Shown here piece by piece: positions 38,401 through 53,608 of a DNA stretch of 64,000 bases. Numbering within the stretch: the first letter of the stretch is position 1; every line of letters starts with the position of its first letter. Location: positions 184,501 through 248,500 of the forward strand of contig JAODUP010000347.1 of the NCBI GenBank assembly GCA_025642065.1, written 5' to 3'. A model generated the notes under the pieces. It saw only the letters and a list, made by a program, of their open reading frames with translations, ran no database searches and was not told the origin of the DNA. A program made the translations under genes and the position numbers. This stretch comes from Paralvinella palmiformis. Taxonomy: Eukaryota; Annelida; Polychaeta; Terebellida; Alvinellidae.

Positions 38401-41400
38401 TAACCACGAATATATAAATCAAAGTTGGAAAATTCTCCCCAAAATAATGATATCAGTGCCATTTTCAGAATCAACAATACCCATGCTATGATGAGGAAGA
38501 AGTAAAAAAATCTTCTTTCATCGGGTTGTGTCTTAACAATAACCACCAGCTGTGAGTTGTAATAAAATGCACTCAAAGTAAGGAAACAGCTGTTAAGTAT
38601 AAGACATCTCAAAATATTTCAGTGTGGGAATACATATTTAACCAATGCAAATTGGTTATGCTGAATTAAGATATCCCTTTAAATGAAATATATTTACCTA
38701 GAAATTATGAGTGTAAATAAAGGTGACAAGACTTTTTAAATCACAGTATCCCCTGCCATTCAACTAGGAGATGATGATGATGATGATAATAGTAAAAAGA
38801 TACAGATACCAAATTTAATTTGTACCTATGAAATCTATATGATGTTTATCAACAGCCACTTAACACGCATTACTATACTCATTGAAAATGTTTAGATGTA
38901 AACAGTACGTGACATACCATGATAACCATTGAGAAGCCTTGATTCTTGTGGCCTAGTTCTGTAATCAAGGCTATCTCTGGGTTGTTGTGGCAACCTTTCG
39001 AGACTCCTTTCTTTCAATTTTGTCTCTTCGTGGTAGTGCTGATGTCTGTTGATGTTACTCATATCATGTCTGTCTTTGTGTATTTCATCTGTCATATGTC
39101 TGGGTCTTCTATCTTCTGCCACATCTTCTGCTGTCTTCCCGTCTTCATACGTTTCTCGACGCCTCGTTGGAGGTGCAGACTTCGCGCGAGAATAGGGATC
39201 ATGGTTAGCTGCTCTTATATACGGTCCTTCTCCACCGTGGTTACGAAAATCTAAAACCATATCAGTGCAAAAATATAAACCTCCAATGATTGATGATTGA
39301 TAATTGATGTTTTATGACCACTTTTGTGCACACAGTAGGCTAAATGGGCCGAGCAACCTCCAAAGGTAATGAAGCGAAGTCAAAGATGAAACACCTTTCA
39401 GATATGCCAACGCTGAGATTCGAACATGGTGGTAGTGATCTGTGATCCAACATGCTACTGTTAGACCATGGAGATGCCCATGAACCCCCAATGGCTGAAT
39501 TTAAGAATATCCAGTTTTACTGTAACAAACAAATAAATAAAATAATAATAATAATGGCATTTAGATGTACCTCTCTCTGACCATTTCTGAGGTGCAGCTA
39601 TTTGCCGTAATTCCTGAGTAAGACGATGTCTGTCGCGGAAAAACTGTTCATCATCATCATCATCATTGTCAAGTTTTGTTACTTTGGTTGATGTGTAATT
39701 TGATGGATGTTCACTAAGAAGTGGATCTGGTCCTAATGGATGGGAAGAAATAATTATTTAAAACACTGATCAAGAATGATGATGATTTTAATAATAATTA
39801 ATATTACTAATACAACATAAACATGCATATATAGTTATTTTAAGTGTTAAAATAAATTTAGTTAAAATATCAGGAATATGAGTTTTTATTTTGAAAAAAC
39901 CCACAACTGTTGTGGTGTCCTATGTGTTGCTAGCAACTCTATCTAATAGGCACTATTCATTACATACTGAAATACAAAATACCAGAAATATATAGTTCAT
40001 CAACAATCTAACTATTTATTTATCTGAAAACTCTTTTAGACATATATTTTATTGCTAAGGTCATTGTTTTTTTTAATACAAAGACGCCGATCACAGCTGA
40101 AACTCGCTGCTGGGAAATAAAATAGACTTATTCTTTTTATTATTATTCTTGCGCCGACCTGCCTGAATACCGTGCTGAAATGGATTAGGCTACCACACGG
40201 CCTAATCTAAGATGGTGACAGGTCAGTTCCATATCGAAATTATTTCAGTTATTTCTACTAGAAATCTTGTAAATTTAAACTAACTATAACTGCTCCCTCA
40301 CCTAGAAACACATAAATAGTTCAAACTTTGAGGAGATCTACATAAAATTGCCATTAAAAATTTCACCGTGATAATGCCAGCACCAATAAAAGAATACGTG
40401 CATTGCTATTTCTAATACTGTAATTGAACTGCGTTCACAGTTATTATAATGAATCACTTAATTTTCTTGTGTCTAATTATTATCTTTTATCATCTTCAAT
40501 TACCAAATGATCAGGATCATATACAAGGTGTGAACATAAATAAACTACCATACAAAACTCTCCACTTTTAATTAAATAGGAAAACAACAGAAATCACTGC
40601 TCAGAATTGAGAAAAGTTTGGTTATTAATTATAATATGAAAGCAATTATGAATGGAAATCCAAGATTGTGACAAACAATTTTTGATCTTTTTGCTGACTT
40701 TAGGAGCGAAATTCGTATCAGGCTGTCATACATGGAGGGTGTACATAAATGGTGCACAAGTCCAGCTGCACCAAAACTAGGTTTACCGGACATTTTTCTG
40801 GTCAACAAGGTGTTATACAACAAAACTAGGTTTTTCTGACATTTTTTCAGTCAACAAGAGGTACACATTATACACGAGTGCGTGCTATATACCGGAGATT
40901 ATAGTATTAGTTCACATTCCAAGAAGTGAAATGGATCATTTTAATGTAGATAATGAAGAGGAATGGAATTGAAATAAAGTTTTCACTTAAAAGTATTTCA
41001 ATATATTTGAGAAAGCATTTAAAAATCAAATACTTTGTGAAAATATTCAAATGCAAATACAAATACTTTTCATTTCAGAAAATATGAATACAAATAAATA
41101 TACCTGAAAAAGTATTTGAATGCTTTCAAATACAAATATGTTTTTGAACCCACATCTGATCAGATATTATCTGTCTCATGGTTAAGAGGAGTATATATGT
41201 CTCTGTATATGACATGCATCTTCTGCTAGAGATAGATTTATTGTATGTGTATTTATTTATGCCTGAATAACTTCTGATAGATTACTGTTTCAAAAACCCA
41301 AGTAAACTATTGTACAATATTTGAACACACACAATGTCTTTATATAGTTTTGTCTAACTATCATACTATAACTTTAAATCATTTGCTGTGCAACTGTTTA

Positions 41401-44400
41401 CAACAATTCTCATTTTATGTATTGCCATAAACAGTTAGTTTCATACAGAGGAGACTATGTTCAAACCATCTACATAAAAAATACTATGTGCAGGTGATCT
41501 GCTTATTATATAAAATTAACAATATAATGCTTTAGTGTAGCCCATAAATGTAGGATGTAGTTTGGTTTTAGAAATTATTTATGTATTTAAGTTGTTATAA
41601 ATATATTCATTTGGGTTGTAGTCTTCAGTTCAACTTAATATAAAGGTCCATTGTTTTAATAATTAATAAAAATATCCACCGTGTCACACTGAATAAAATG
41701 CAGTGACTATTATTGCTTGGATACCAGTTACACCCACCAGATGGCAACACTTTACCACGTTCAAAAAATAAAGACCATATGGAAATATAAGGGTAAATAC
41801 AGTATTTTGATTTCAATATGTAAAATGAATTAGGACAGGAAAACCAGTATTCTTCTTGTGACCACCTATGGCCCTTATAAGGCAAATTATATTAACAATA
41901 ATGTATATGTCAAGGAGAACTGGAGGTAGCAGTTTCATTGACACATGATAGAACAATCAGATGATTGTTACCAACTCTAATATGTTTATTGAAGTGTCAC
42001 AGGTAGACATCCCTTGATGGTATGTGACACCTTGACACAAGCATAGCCCATTATATTTGTCATAATTTATATTTTATATTTATTTGTATTGAACGTATTA
42101 ATGCTTGTTGTCATCTAAATTATCTAATGATGATAAACTTACTTCTGGTGTCATACGCGGGACTCTTCATTCTGTTCTGTGTATCGAGTCTATCAGTAGA
42201 GCTGTGGATCACCCGAGTGTCAACGCGTCTGAGATGTTCAGTCAGCTTGATGTTGTCCTGCATCAGCTGATGGTTCTTGTTACGTAACACCTGCAACTCA
42301 TGTCTGACTTCGGCCAGCTCACGTTTTAAGAATTCACCGTCTTCTTCCTGGAGGTGGGTAATCTGTAGTGTTACAAATGAAATGGTTGCATTAGTAAACA
42401 GTACAACATTTGACTGAATTTCTATCGATCATTTAAAAGATTTTCACCGGCATCAAGGGATGAAAACAATTCTTGAAAATTAACATATGATCAATTGTTT
42501 GCTAGTTAGTATACAAAGAAAAAAATATACATAAAACATGTTATTGTTTATGTAATACTGATAAATGGATGTATGACAATAATGTGTAATAATAATAATA
42601 ATAATAATAATATTTATAGAAACCTAATCATATAAAAATTTTGATTTTTACTTAAAACCATCGATTGTTTCATGTACAGTAATCTCTTTTAGTAGATTAT
42701 TGCAAAGTTTTGATGTACAAACTCTATATGTAAAGAGGTTAAGTTTATACGCTATCCTCTGCTTATTATGGATACCATATATACTCGCGTATAAGTCGAT
42801 TTTTTGGGTAGTGAAAAGGGAATTCCCAGAAGCACCTCGACTTATACGCCGGTCATATTTCCTATCAGCTGAAGGAAACATGTTTTCGGCCATCCTTGAC
42901 ACACAACACTATAGGATTCGACCCAATAAGAGCCAGAGTCAGAATAAAATCATCACATCGCTGCCTAATAATCCATAATTATTCAATAAATAATAATTAA
43001 TTTTCACCAAACTGTTATTTGGATCTCACAAACATGCCAGTCTTTATGTAATAATACTTGATAGTCATGCGCTGGCTGTTAACTACCAGTACCTCCAGAT
43101 GTGCTGTGAAACAATGAATTAATTGCTGGTGAAGAAATTAATATTCACTATGCACTTGCTGACACCATGAGTTTGAATGACTGGGTCAACATTTTCGCCA
43201 ATGGTGACAATAATTCGGAATTTGAGGGATTTTAAGCCAATACTTGACCTCGACTTATACCATGAGCATATGCCTGGGGAAAGATTTACAGGGTCAAAAA
43301 TTGACCTCGACTTATACAAGAGTATATACGGTACCTAAAGCTATCTATTTATCTGAAAATCTCTATAATCTGTATCATTATTCTTGGTTAGCCATAATTT
43401 CTACAGTAATATCTATATACAAATTAATACATCACATACAATGACTGTCATTTCTCAATCTGAATAAAATATTTCCTTTGTTTCCAATTTGTCAAAGTTT
43501 TTCAATCCCATAAACTCCACCAGACCAACATCTCTGATGGATCACTCATAAAACATTCTCGTTTTCCTCAAAATGGGTGACAGTTTTCAGTTTTACTGAA
43601 ATATGCTCAATATAAGATTCTGGCTATGAAATATGAGAAAATCAACTACTTTCCTCAAATATAACACGTCTTAGATACGGCAAATGATTGACGTAACTTT
43701 CTTTATTGACACACTGGCACTAAAAAGTCATTTATTAACACTACTCTTTAATCTTCCAAAATGACAAGCAGTTGCAGCAAAAACGAGTTCCCTGTAAAGA
43801 GATTCAGAGTGGTTGCCTCCTCCGGATCTCCAGAGGATTCTCCTCACCTGATCTCTTAATCTGATGTTCTCCTCATCTAGCTCTTGACTTCTGTTTCTCA
43901 GCGCCATCCTCAGTGAACGATTGTCCTCTTTCAATTTTGTGATCTCGTTTTCTGATAAGCTGAGCTTGTTTACAGTTGATTCGTGGGCTTCGTTGACATC
44001 TCGCATCTGACTTTGGAGATCTTCTGTAACAAACGACAACATGTAAAAATGGTTTTAAAGACATAACTTTCAATGAGATCTAGCATCACTCCTCCAAGGG
44101 CTTCAGGCTGGCACAATCAGTAATCTTATACGTATTTCTGTTGTCCTTAGTCATTAGTGAATTGCCACCCACTCTCAGTGCCCAATATAAACTTGCAAGA
44201 TATAGTAAATGCCTCAATTCTCCAGGTAAAATACTATTTCTAGTGGGAATTACAGATCTATAATTGACAAAAAGTCGCCACAGACCAATCAGGGCTCATT
44301 TAAACCAAAGTAACCTTAGGCGAGCACATAACAGTCTAGAAGACGTCTAATTGGCTGATTTAAACTGATGATATTCCAGTTCCTAGTCTGAAACATTACA

Positions 44401-47400
44401 ACCAGTACTAACAATATAACAACAGAACCATTCATAGCTATGAACACCATTAGTGCCTTAATGAGTCAAATATAAGGTTGAAATTATAGAACAAATGTGT
44501 ATAAGTATAAAATAAATACATTTCCTTTTGGATTAATAATTTCTATTGCATTGTACTGTATTGTACTGTATTGCATGTACAACAAATTTAATAAAAATAC
44601 CAGTAAGTGAAAAAAGATTTTTTGCAGCCATTCATCACAAGTTTCCAGCCTGGACGAAAACATCCCGCATTAACTTTGGAGAAATATCTAAACATTTCAT
44701 TTGGTGGCCTTTATTCCCAGGATATAGAAGTGCAGATGTAATGAAAGCTAAAATAAGACACTTTCTACAAGTGCACAAACAGAAATATACAAAATGTATT
44801 ATTAATTACTATAAACTTTGAATTATAAAAGAAATACTAAACATACAGTAAAACCCAACTTAGAAAGAAACCCACCTTGGTATTAATAATGAACTCTAAA
44901 CATCTAAAAGAAAGCACATGACACCTGAAACCGTGGGTTAATTAGGTTCAATTCCCACAAAAAGTCTGGCATTTTCTCTTTTCTCGATAACAAATATGGA
45001 ATTTATTTCTTGGCCTGGCAGGTGAATGCCTGTTCAATGAATTAAATTGAGTATTAAGATCATTTAATGAATGACAACACTCTGATGGTAACCATTTTCC
45101 TGTTATTTCAATCTTATTTCCCATTCTGTAATCCTGTAAGTAGCAGGTGATAAAAGACGTGTCTACGAATTCGTATGTTTGATCTGTTTTGGGTTCACAG
45201 GTTTGAATTAAAACAAATAAAATTAAAAGAAAGCGATCGCTGAAGATCGGTTTTGATCTTTATGATAAGTAAGCGAATAAAAAAAATAGGGATCATGTTT
45301 TAGTCCTTTTTGAGGACAATGTAAACAAATAAATGCCGTACAACTCTAACAATAACTGACCAAGCATATTATTTGCTATGACCAAGTATAAAGCAAACAT
45401 TTCTAGAAGGAATCACCATATTGTGCTCATATAATAAAGCACAACTATACAATATTTACCACCGATCAGATTGTCAAAACCATTTTATAGTTGAACAGTT
45501 TATTGTACAGTTATGACTGAACAAAATGGCTACTTGAGGCGAAATATGAGAAAATTTACTTGAAATTCGAATGCAATACAAATAATGATGATCTTATAGA
45601 AAAGAGCACACACAATATTTAATACTGCCAGTGTAAATTAAGCTGCTAGAGATGTAGTAGCTCAGACAATAGAGCTTAGAAACCAGAATTCCTCAAACTT
45701 CCTTGGCTGAAATTAAACATTGAGGCAGTTCTTCATTACGTGCTATAGTGTCCTCAACTCAAAGTGTGCATCTGATGACATTTTGTGGCAATATTTGGAG
45801 AAGATCTGTGTGCTTGATAATATATATACTCCTGATGGTATTGAGCTGTTTGAAATTGTGATAGCTAGATAGATTGATAGCACATCATAGATTTACAACA
45901 CACACACACACACAAAATTAATTTTACTGTAGATTCCCCTCTTACAAGGTGGTTGGCCGGAGTAGATTCCCACACCAGTCTTCTCCATGTTACCCGATCT
46001 GGTACATCCACCTCAGTCAGCCCACTCTCTCATACCCTTCTCCACCACCTGATTCCATCTCATCCTCAACCTTCCTCTACCTCTCACACCATCCACCTCA
46101 TATAACATGATTTTCTTCACCCAGTCACCATCATCCTTCCATAACACATGTCTCAGCCAACTCAGCCGATTCTTCTTATCAACTTCAGTCACCAGTTCAA
46201 TCCCCATTCTCTCCCTCAGCTCTACACGTGGTACCTTATCCCTCAGAGACTCACTGCACATTCATTCATCACAGCATTATACTCTATGCCTGCTCAAATC
46301 ATCCTATCTGCTCTGCATTCATGGCCCAAGCCTGACTTCCACAAGCCACTGCACTCACGAATATTGGATTGACACCCAGCGTCTTTACCTATGCCCTATC
46401 CCCACTGCCTTATGATCATCCTTTTAAACCAAAGTCTAATTAAGGATCCTTTCCTAAGAGATAAGGTGGCCACCTAGGAAGGTCATCCGGTCATAAAAAT
46501 CTAGCATCACAGAATACTCCTGTCAGTCAACTGGATGACGTAGATTTAAATTGTGATTAAAGCCGAAACTGGTTTGATATGATAATGATCAAAATGGATT
46601 ATGTAAAACATTATTGTATACAGTGAGTCAGCATTAATTATTCTAATTACATTTTGACCAGATTCGTGTTACAAGCCCAAATACCATGTGTAACAGAAGT
46701 CTTTAAGTGTTTTAATTAAGTGGCCCTTACCTACTACTACAGGTATTTAGCACAGTAGAGGGCGCTCTGATAGAACAATGATTAGAGCACTGCACTGTAA
46801 ATCTCCAGGTTCTAGGTTGAAATCATGTTTACATCTGTGTTTATGGGATCTGTTTCCTTGGGTAGTTTCCCCTTGGCTATATGTCTAACGTGTGACCAAT
46901 GGCGAGGCTAAATACGGTAGATTGACAGTAACCTTACAATACACACCTCTACTGTACAATGCACACCTCTTCTGTACAATACAGACCACTACTGTACATA
47001 CACACCACTACTGTACAATACACACCACTACTGTACAGTACACACTTCTACTGTATGGTACACACACATGTACGGTATGTTATATATCACTACTGTACAG
47101 TATACATCAATATAGTTACCTTAATTAATCAAATACTCCACAGGACATAAATATCCTTTCTATATACTACAGAGTTAGACAGATAGCTCCTGCTGTGTGT
47201 TGTGTAAGCTGTCGATAATACTAGCAGAGAACACATGACAACACGTAAACAGGTTACAATCAGACTGCTGGCAATAAATCAATACAGTCCCTTATAAAGC
47301 ACAGAGTGACAGACAGACAAACCTGAGAAGGTAGGATTATAAACTAATCCATGTTACCTAATCAGTGACAGTGTATATACGCGTGCGCGCGCGATTGCAT

Positions 47401-47414
47401 ACACACAGACGTAC

Positions 47415-47455
<41 letters not shown>

Positions 47456-48104
47456 GTGATAATAATACCCAGGTATATATGGCTGGTACTTCTGACTAAC
47501 TTGTCAATCTGTAAGGCCTAGACTAGGAGCTTTTTGACTTGGATATATTTATGTTCATAACTGATCATGCGTAAGAAGGCACAATTGCAGCGCATGCACA
47601 TATAGAGACGTCCATAATTTGACAACACAGGTTGCAGCAAACAGTAATCGGCCATGGTTCAATGAGAAACTGCAATCACTTCATGTGGACATTGCTTCTA
47701 TTAATTAATGGGTAACATAATTCTAAAAGAAAAAAATGATCTACTAACAAGTACACATCAACAATGATGAGAATATATAATTTGTGCAACAGATATCTGA
47801 AATATTAGAGATATTATTTTTAGAGCACCAACCACTGTAAATACATGCCAATTCAATCATCATCTCAGAAGATTACCTCACTGGACAGAGAAATGCAGCT
47901 AAGTCAAACTTGTTGATTGCAATTATAAAAGTGACACTATAATATAAAATATAAAAACATTACTGTTAATAAGGTTGAAAAAAAAATAGTTAACTTTGAA
48001 TGCTCATAGTACGGATTTTAGTAGACAAAAAATAGATCCACTTTTAGAAATCACTTATAAATAGTTTGCAATGTATAAATAAATTTACCAACCAAACAAG
48101 TTAT

Positions 48105-48169
<65 letters not shown>

Positions 48170-51100
48170 GGTTAGAGTTTAATTATAATTCACTACTAGT
48201 CAGCAAGACTAGTAACTTGAAAAATATACTAGTCCTGAGAGTAATTTACTAGTCCTGAGTCCTGACTATGCTGAATAAAGTGTAATATACATAAAATTTA
48301 TTTCATAATATGAAGTTTTGCAGAAAACAAACTACAAGTCATTGGTAGATGATCTCAAAAGAGCATCTGGTTTCAACTGCTGAAGCTTGTAGGAACCTAA
48401 GTTTGGGTCAATTTCTGTTTAGGTATGAATTCGCTGGGGAAATAAAACCTGAGGCTGGGGATAACATGGACAGAGTTTCCTGCAATAACGATGATGACAC
48501 ATACGACTCGCTGTTCCCACTGTCCCACATTTTCCCTCACTCTATGGGGTATGTTCAGCAGAATGATAACTGAAATGGAACGGTTATTATATCTCTGCCA
48601 TAACAAGTCACCGTGGATGCTTCATTATTTTAAACTGTACTCGCCCGCAGGAAGACTTAAACTGAAAGTTTACTAGTTCTGTCAATCTTCTACTTGCCTC
48701 AGGCGAACAGGTGAGCATTAATTTCGAACCCTCCTGATATATATATAAATATATATATATATATAAGGGTACAAAATTAATGGTCGCACAATATGTCATT
48801 TTGGCAAGATTTTGTTGGAACATTTGTTTGGTTTTAAGCAGAGATTATGTACCATCCATAATGAGGTAGTCCAAAGTTTTGTTAGACACATGTGTCACTT
48901 GTATCTGTGAAATATCATGTGACATGGCTTATTTTATGTATCTGATATAATTTTTTATCCACTACAGTATTATGTGCATAATATTTAAAAAAAAAATCTT
49001 TGACATAAATATTTAACACGATGCATGTATGTTAACTAGCACTCAAAACGGATATGTGTTGAAAATTAATAGGCTATACACTGTCACTTACATTCATTTG
49101 AAATACAGGATAACCTATTTCTATACACTGAAATAAGATATCCCTGCAGCTATGCACATAAATATACAAATTCAGATTAGTAATCTCTCTCTCCCTCTCA
49201 CCCACCCCCTCTCAATATCAACCCCCTCTCTCTGTGTGTGTTTGTGTGTGTCTGTGTGTGAAGAAAATATTAGAAAACACTGAGTCCATGTTCCTGCATG
49301 TATTTTCCAAGTTTTTAATCATGTAGAGATTAAACATCAGACAGTAAACATTACCAGTAGCTAATTATCTTGGGGAGTGTCAACACCAGAACATTGGTCA
49401 GTGTATGTGTTTGTGCACGTGTGTTTGTGGGTGTGTGTGCATGTGCAAGCTCATGCAGTAATAATCCCTACTAATCCATAACTGAGCACTGGATTGAACT
49501 ATAATACTATTAACGATTTGATCGTAGAAATTGTTGTCAATTAAAAGAAGACCAAAAAATGACAGTTGATCTTGATCTGTAGGTTAGATCTTAAAGCCTA
49601 CATGAAGAAGAAAATCCCAATAACAATGATATTTGATAATATTACAATAAATTGATCCTTACTCTATTAACACGCCTCCTTGCCACTTCTATTACCTAAA
49701 TCAAATTACAGTCATCTACCAAAATCAATTAACAAGAAACAAATTTCTGAAGTTGATTATTCGTTAAAAACATTTTACTGATAGTCGATAAGTACACGCT
49801 GATTTACCTATTTTCCTGTGAAGGGTATTCGGATTATTAGGATCGTAGCTATCCAGATGGTTGTCATGGAAACCATTCTGATCTAATTTCAGGGAAGCCT
49901 GATCATCCGTCGCCGTTTTCACCTGAGCGATGTTCTGCTTCATCTCCTCGAGCTGGCATTTCAGCTTCCAGACTTCCGTGGCCAGATTCTCCTTTTCCTG
50001 GATCAGCTGATTGATCCTCTTCTCATTCTGGATTTAATTTTGAAATAAAAGAAATAAAACACTTCATCATCTGGCTGACCACTACGGGATTCGGAAGCAT
50101 AGTCATCCTATTGAGAATGCTTCAATACAAATGTCTTTATGAGGGGGGGGGAGAAAACTGTGACAACAGGATCATATTGGACCTATCAGATTTGATTAAA
50201 ATATGATGGAACTAATTAGTCATTTTCTATAAATCAATATTGTGTAATTATATGTAAAGAAAAACCATCTAATGTATAATCTAATGTCCATGATAGCAAA
50301 CCTTGTCTCCAAAATGTTTGTTAGAATTAGCCCGTTTAATTCTACCTAGAATGAGGCTAGATGCTTTAAAGGTAACAGGGAATGGCTTTTTGCTGTTGAT
50401 GTACTATTAAACCTCACTCGCTCCTCACTCACTCACTCACTCGCTCCTCACTCACTCACTCACTCACTCACTCACTCACTCACTCACTCACTCACTCACT
50501 CACTCACTCACTCACTCACTCACTCACACACACCACACACACACACACACAACATATATAGTCAGCTTTCATTTATTTGATTAAATGGATTCAAGAAATA
50601 ATAAATAGATCAGAAATATTTCCCAAAATATTAAATTTGATATATAATAAAGTCAAATAAAATAACTAATTGATCCACACTTTTAATCAATCAGTATTAT
50701 ATGATGCTGCCCCATCCCAGTATTATCTAGCTAACAGTAATCTTTACACATTCCACACATGTCAAACACAGGTAAAACCTCAATCACTAATGTTCCAACA
50801 TGATCTTTACCTGATCCCGGCCTTCCGTTGGAGTCTCATAAATCTGCCTCAATCTCTGTAGTTCTTCTGACAGGTGACAACGCTCCCTGGTGATGATATG
50901 TAGATCCCGGTCACGTTCGTTGAGCTTTCGCTGCAGTGAGGTGATAGTCTCATCCAGTTCTCTCATTCTTTGTGTATCCTTCGTGAAACATAAAACGTAA
51001 CACTGAGAATAGGAGAGCCCTTTAATGATGAAAATGGGTCAACTGTGACTGACCGAATGATCGATTGGTCAATCGACTGATCAATCAATCAATCACCCAA

Positions 51101-53567
51101 TCAATCTATCTATCTATTTATAAACCAAACAAACAACCAATCAATCAACCAATCACCAAACAATCAATCAATCAACCCACCAACTAATCAAACAATCAAT
51201 CTGATCACAAACACATGAAACTGTTCAGATAAAGAATTGCAGAATTTCTCTTTACAACTATCTGCATCAGAAGACTACTTGTTCTAAAAAACCATTAATA
51301 AGTAAGTGATTTTACCATCAACATTCAATAAAAGACCACTACAGAACAACAAATGATGGCTTATTAGTATAGATTTGTCTTTACAATTATCTTATGTTAT
51401 TACATGATATAAAATACCTATTGTAATAGTTCTAGATGATGTTTCATCTAGCAATTGTCTAGTTAAGATGCTGTAATAACTTTTATTATTGTTAACCAAA
51501 AAATTAGTAGTAATATATTATCTGTGGTCTAGAATTATTGGCTTATTAAAAATTGACACAGTTATAGTGTTTCTAATTAAAAATTATTGTGAGTGACTGA
51601 GCACGTCAGGTTGAGTTAAATGAGTTGTTTACCCTAGAGCTCAGGTCACACCTGAGAAATATGGCTGAATGGTGACTCCCACAAACACAGGTAAGAGTCA
51701 GATTTGAACCCACACCCTGGAGGTTTGCAGCGCAATGCTTTAACCACTGCACGGCTTGATGTCCGATCAAATCTAGGACATACACGGCTGAGATGTTATT
51801 GCCAAGGAAATGAGACAATCATATCAAATATCACACACGCGTTTGAGGTGACAAAGTACACTACTAAGTGCGGTATACGATTGTCTGTAACTTACATTTT
51901 AAAATGTTATTCGGTGAAAAAAGTCCACACTTTGCCTTAACCTGACACACATACAAAAAAACTGTATTAAATTAAACCTGATTGATGGTTGATGAGTGTT
52001 TGGTTTCACGTGTAAATGACTTCTTGGTACAGAACTAATTGATTTATTCTGTAAGTTGAGTAGTTGAGAATAATGAACTTCTCACCCCCCGCTCGCGCGC
52101 GTGTATGTGTATGCAAGTCTGTAAAAAGCAATGGAAAAGAAAATAATAAATTACTAACAAATGATCTGGATGATTCATCAAGGAAACAAAATCAGTTACA
52201 GTCATGTCTAAGAGTAACACACCTGGACGATACATGTGCATGCACATGTGTGTGTATGAATGTGTGGAAGCACACACACACACACACACACACACACTTA
52301 TTTCCCTACCTGTCTTCTCTGTCTGAATTAATTAAACTATAAAACACAATAAATATTACATTACCTGACCAGCCTCACCTTTAAATAAGGTTACGACTTA
52401 CCAAGTATATCCTATTAGTAGACGTCTATCTGTCACCTAGTATGACCATAATACTGGCCTATAGGACTGTCAGCACTATAGTCTATAGTCTATAATAACA
52501 CCAGTCTCACCGTGATCTGGTCATAATGGCGCTAAATTATAATCTACAAGCTTATACCTGCCTCAGCTAACAGTCAACACCAGGAGGTATAGCTATCATC
52601 ATATGTAAATATAAACTTGATGAATGTGTTAATTGTGTTTGTGTGTGCGCGCGCGTGTGTGTAAGAGCCTGTCTGTCTGTCTGTCTGTCTGTCTCTATGA
52701 GACATGTTCCATGCTGGTAACGGCATGGTCTGTGAAGTCTTTCAAACTTTTGACATTAACACGTCATGTCAAGTAGATGCTATATTATGCACAACATCTT
52801 GGATATGTATGTGTGACCAAGTATGAGGGTAAATAGCAACACTTGAGTATTTTGACAGCTGGACGCCCAGCTGTCTAGATAAGCTAACTCCGGGGGCAAC
52901 ATAGCTACACACCTACTGTGTGTCTGACTGGCCTGTAATAAGAACTTCTTTCCATTGAATTTGAATCCTGTCAATATTCTGCCGATCTTAAACATCCTCA
53001 AAGAATGAGTGGCATTATCAGGATACCTGCGTCATGTTCTGTGGTGGATTAATTACTCATATGGGATTTTATCACTCCTGCATCTCATCACACGATCTCA
53101 AACGAGATAGACTACTACTTCATAGATTATGTACTTTAAAAATAGTTTTAAAAAAGAACCATACGGAAAAGCTGCATTTTATGATAGAGTGATCTATAAT
53201 AGACATAAAACCATCATATGAGGAATGTTTAACATATATTTGTTGGTTATAGCATTCTCATGCTCAGATAGATAATGAATCCACCATCATAGTGCTGACA
53301 TCTAGTGATTGACTGGGTAAATGACCATAAAATGCCTCATTAGCAGTCTGTTACATAATAATGTTGTATTTATGAAATTCTAGATAATGTATTATCCTGT
53401 TTAGTAATATTGCATGAAACTATTCTTGATCAATTTCCAATCACTTATCCATAATGCATAATCTAAATACCATCTTCATCATCCGACAAACACAGTCTCA
53501 ATTACTGATATACTCTCATTTTATCACTGACTGACTGACTGACTGACTGACTGACTGACTGACTGAC

Positions 53568-53608
<41 letters not shown>

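Larger units (their letters stand above)
44024..49807 (-). other. intron 4, with LINE, minisatellite and hAT-like element
   Basis: Holds the LINE fragment at 46000-46430, a SINE (family D, from about 46755), the minisatellite at 46938-47110, (TA)n at 47419-47452 and 48112-48166, the hAT-like element at 48167-48736 and CT/TG tracts near 49187-49260. The flanking exons join in phase, so no coding exon is required, though a 3n cassette exon cannot be excluded. Confidence 0.6.

Noticed and set aside
38946..39254. 102-codon plus-strand frame
   Set aside because: Antisense shadow of exon 8.
46107..46415. 102-codon plus-strand frame
   Set aside because: Antisense of the LINE tail, which has recognisable motifs on the minus strand.
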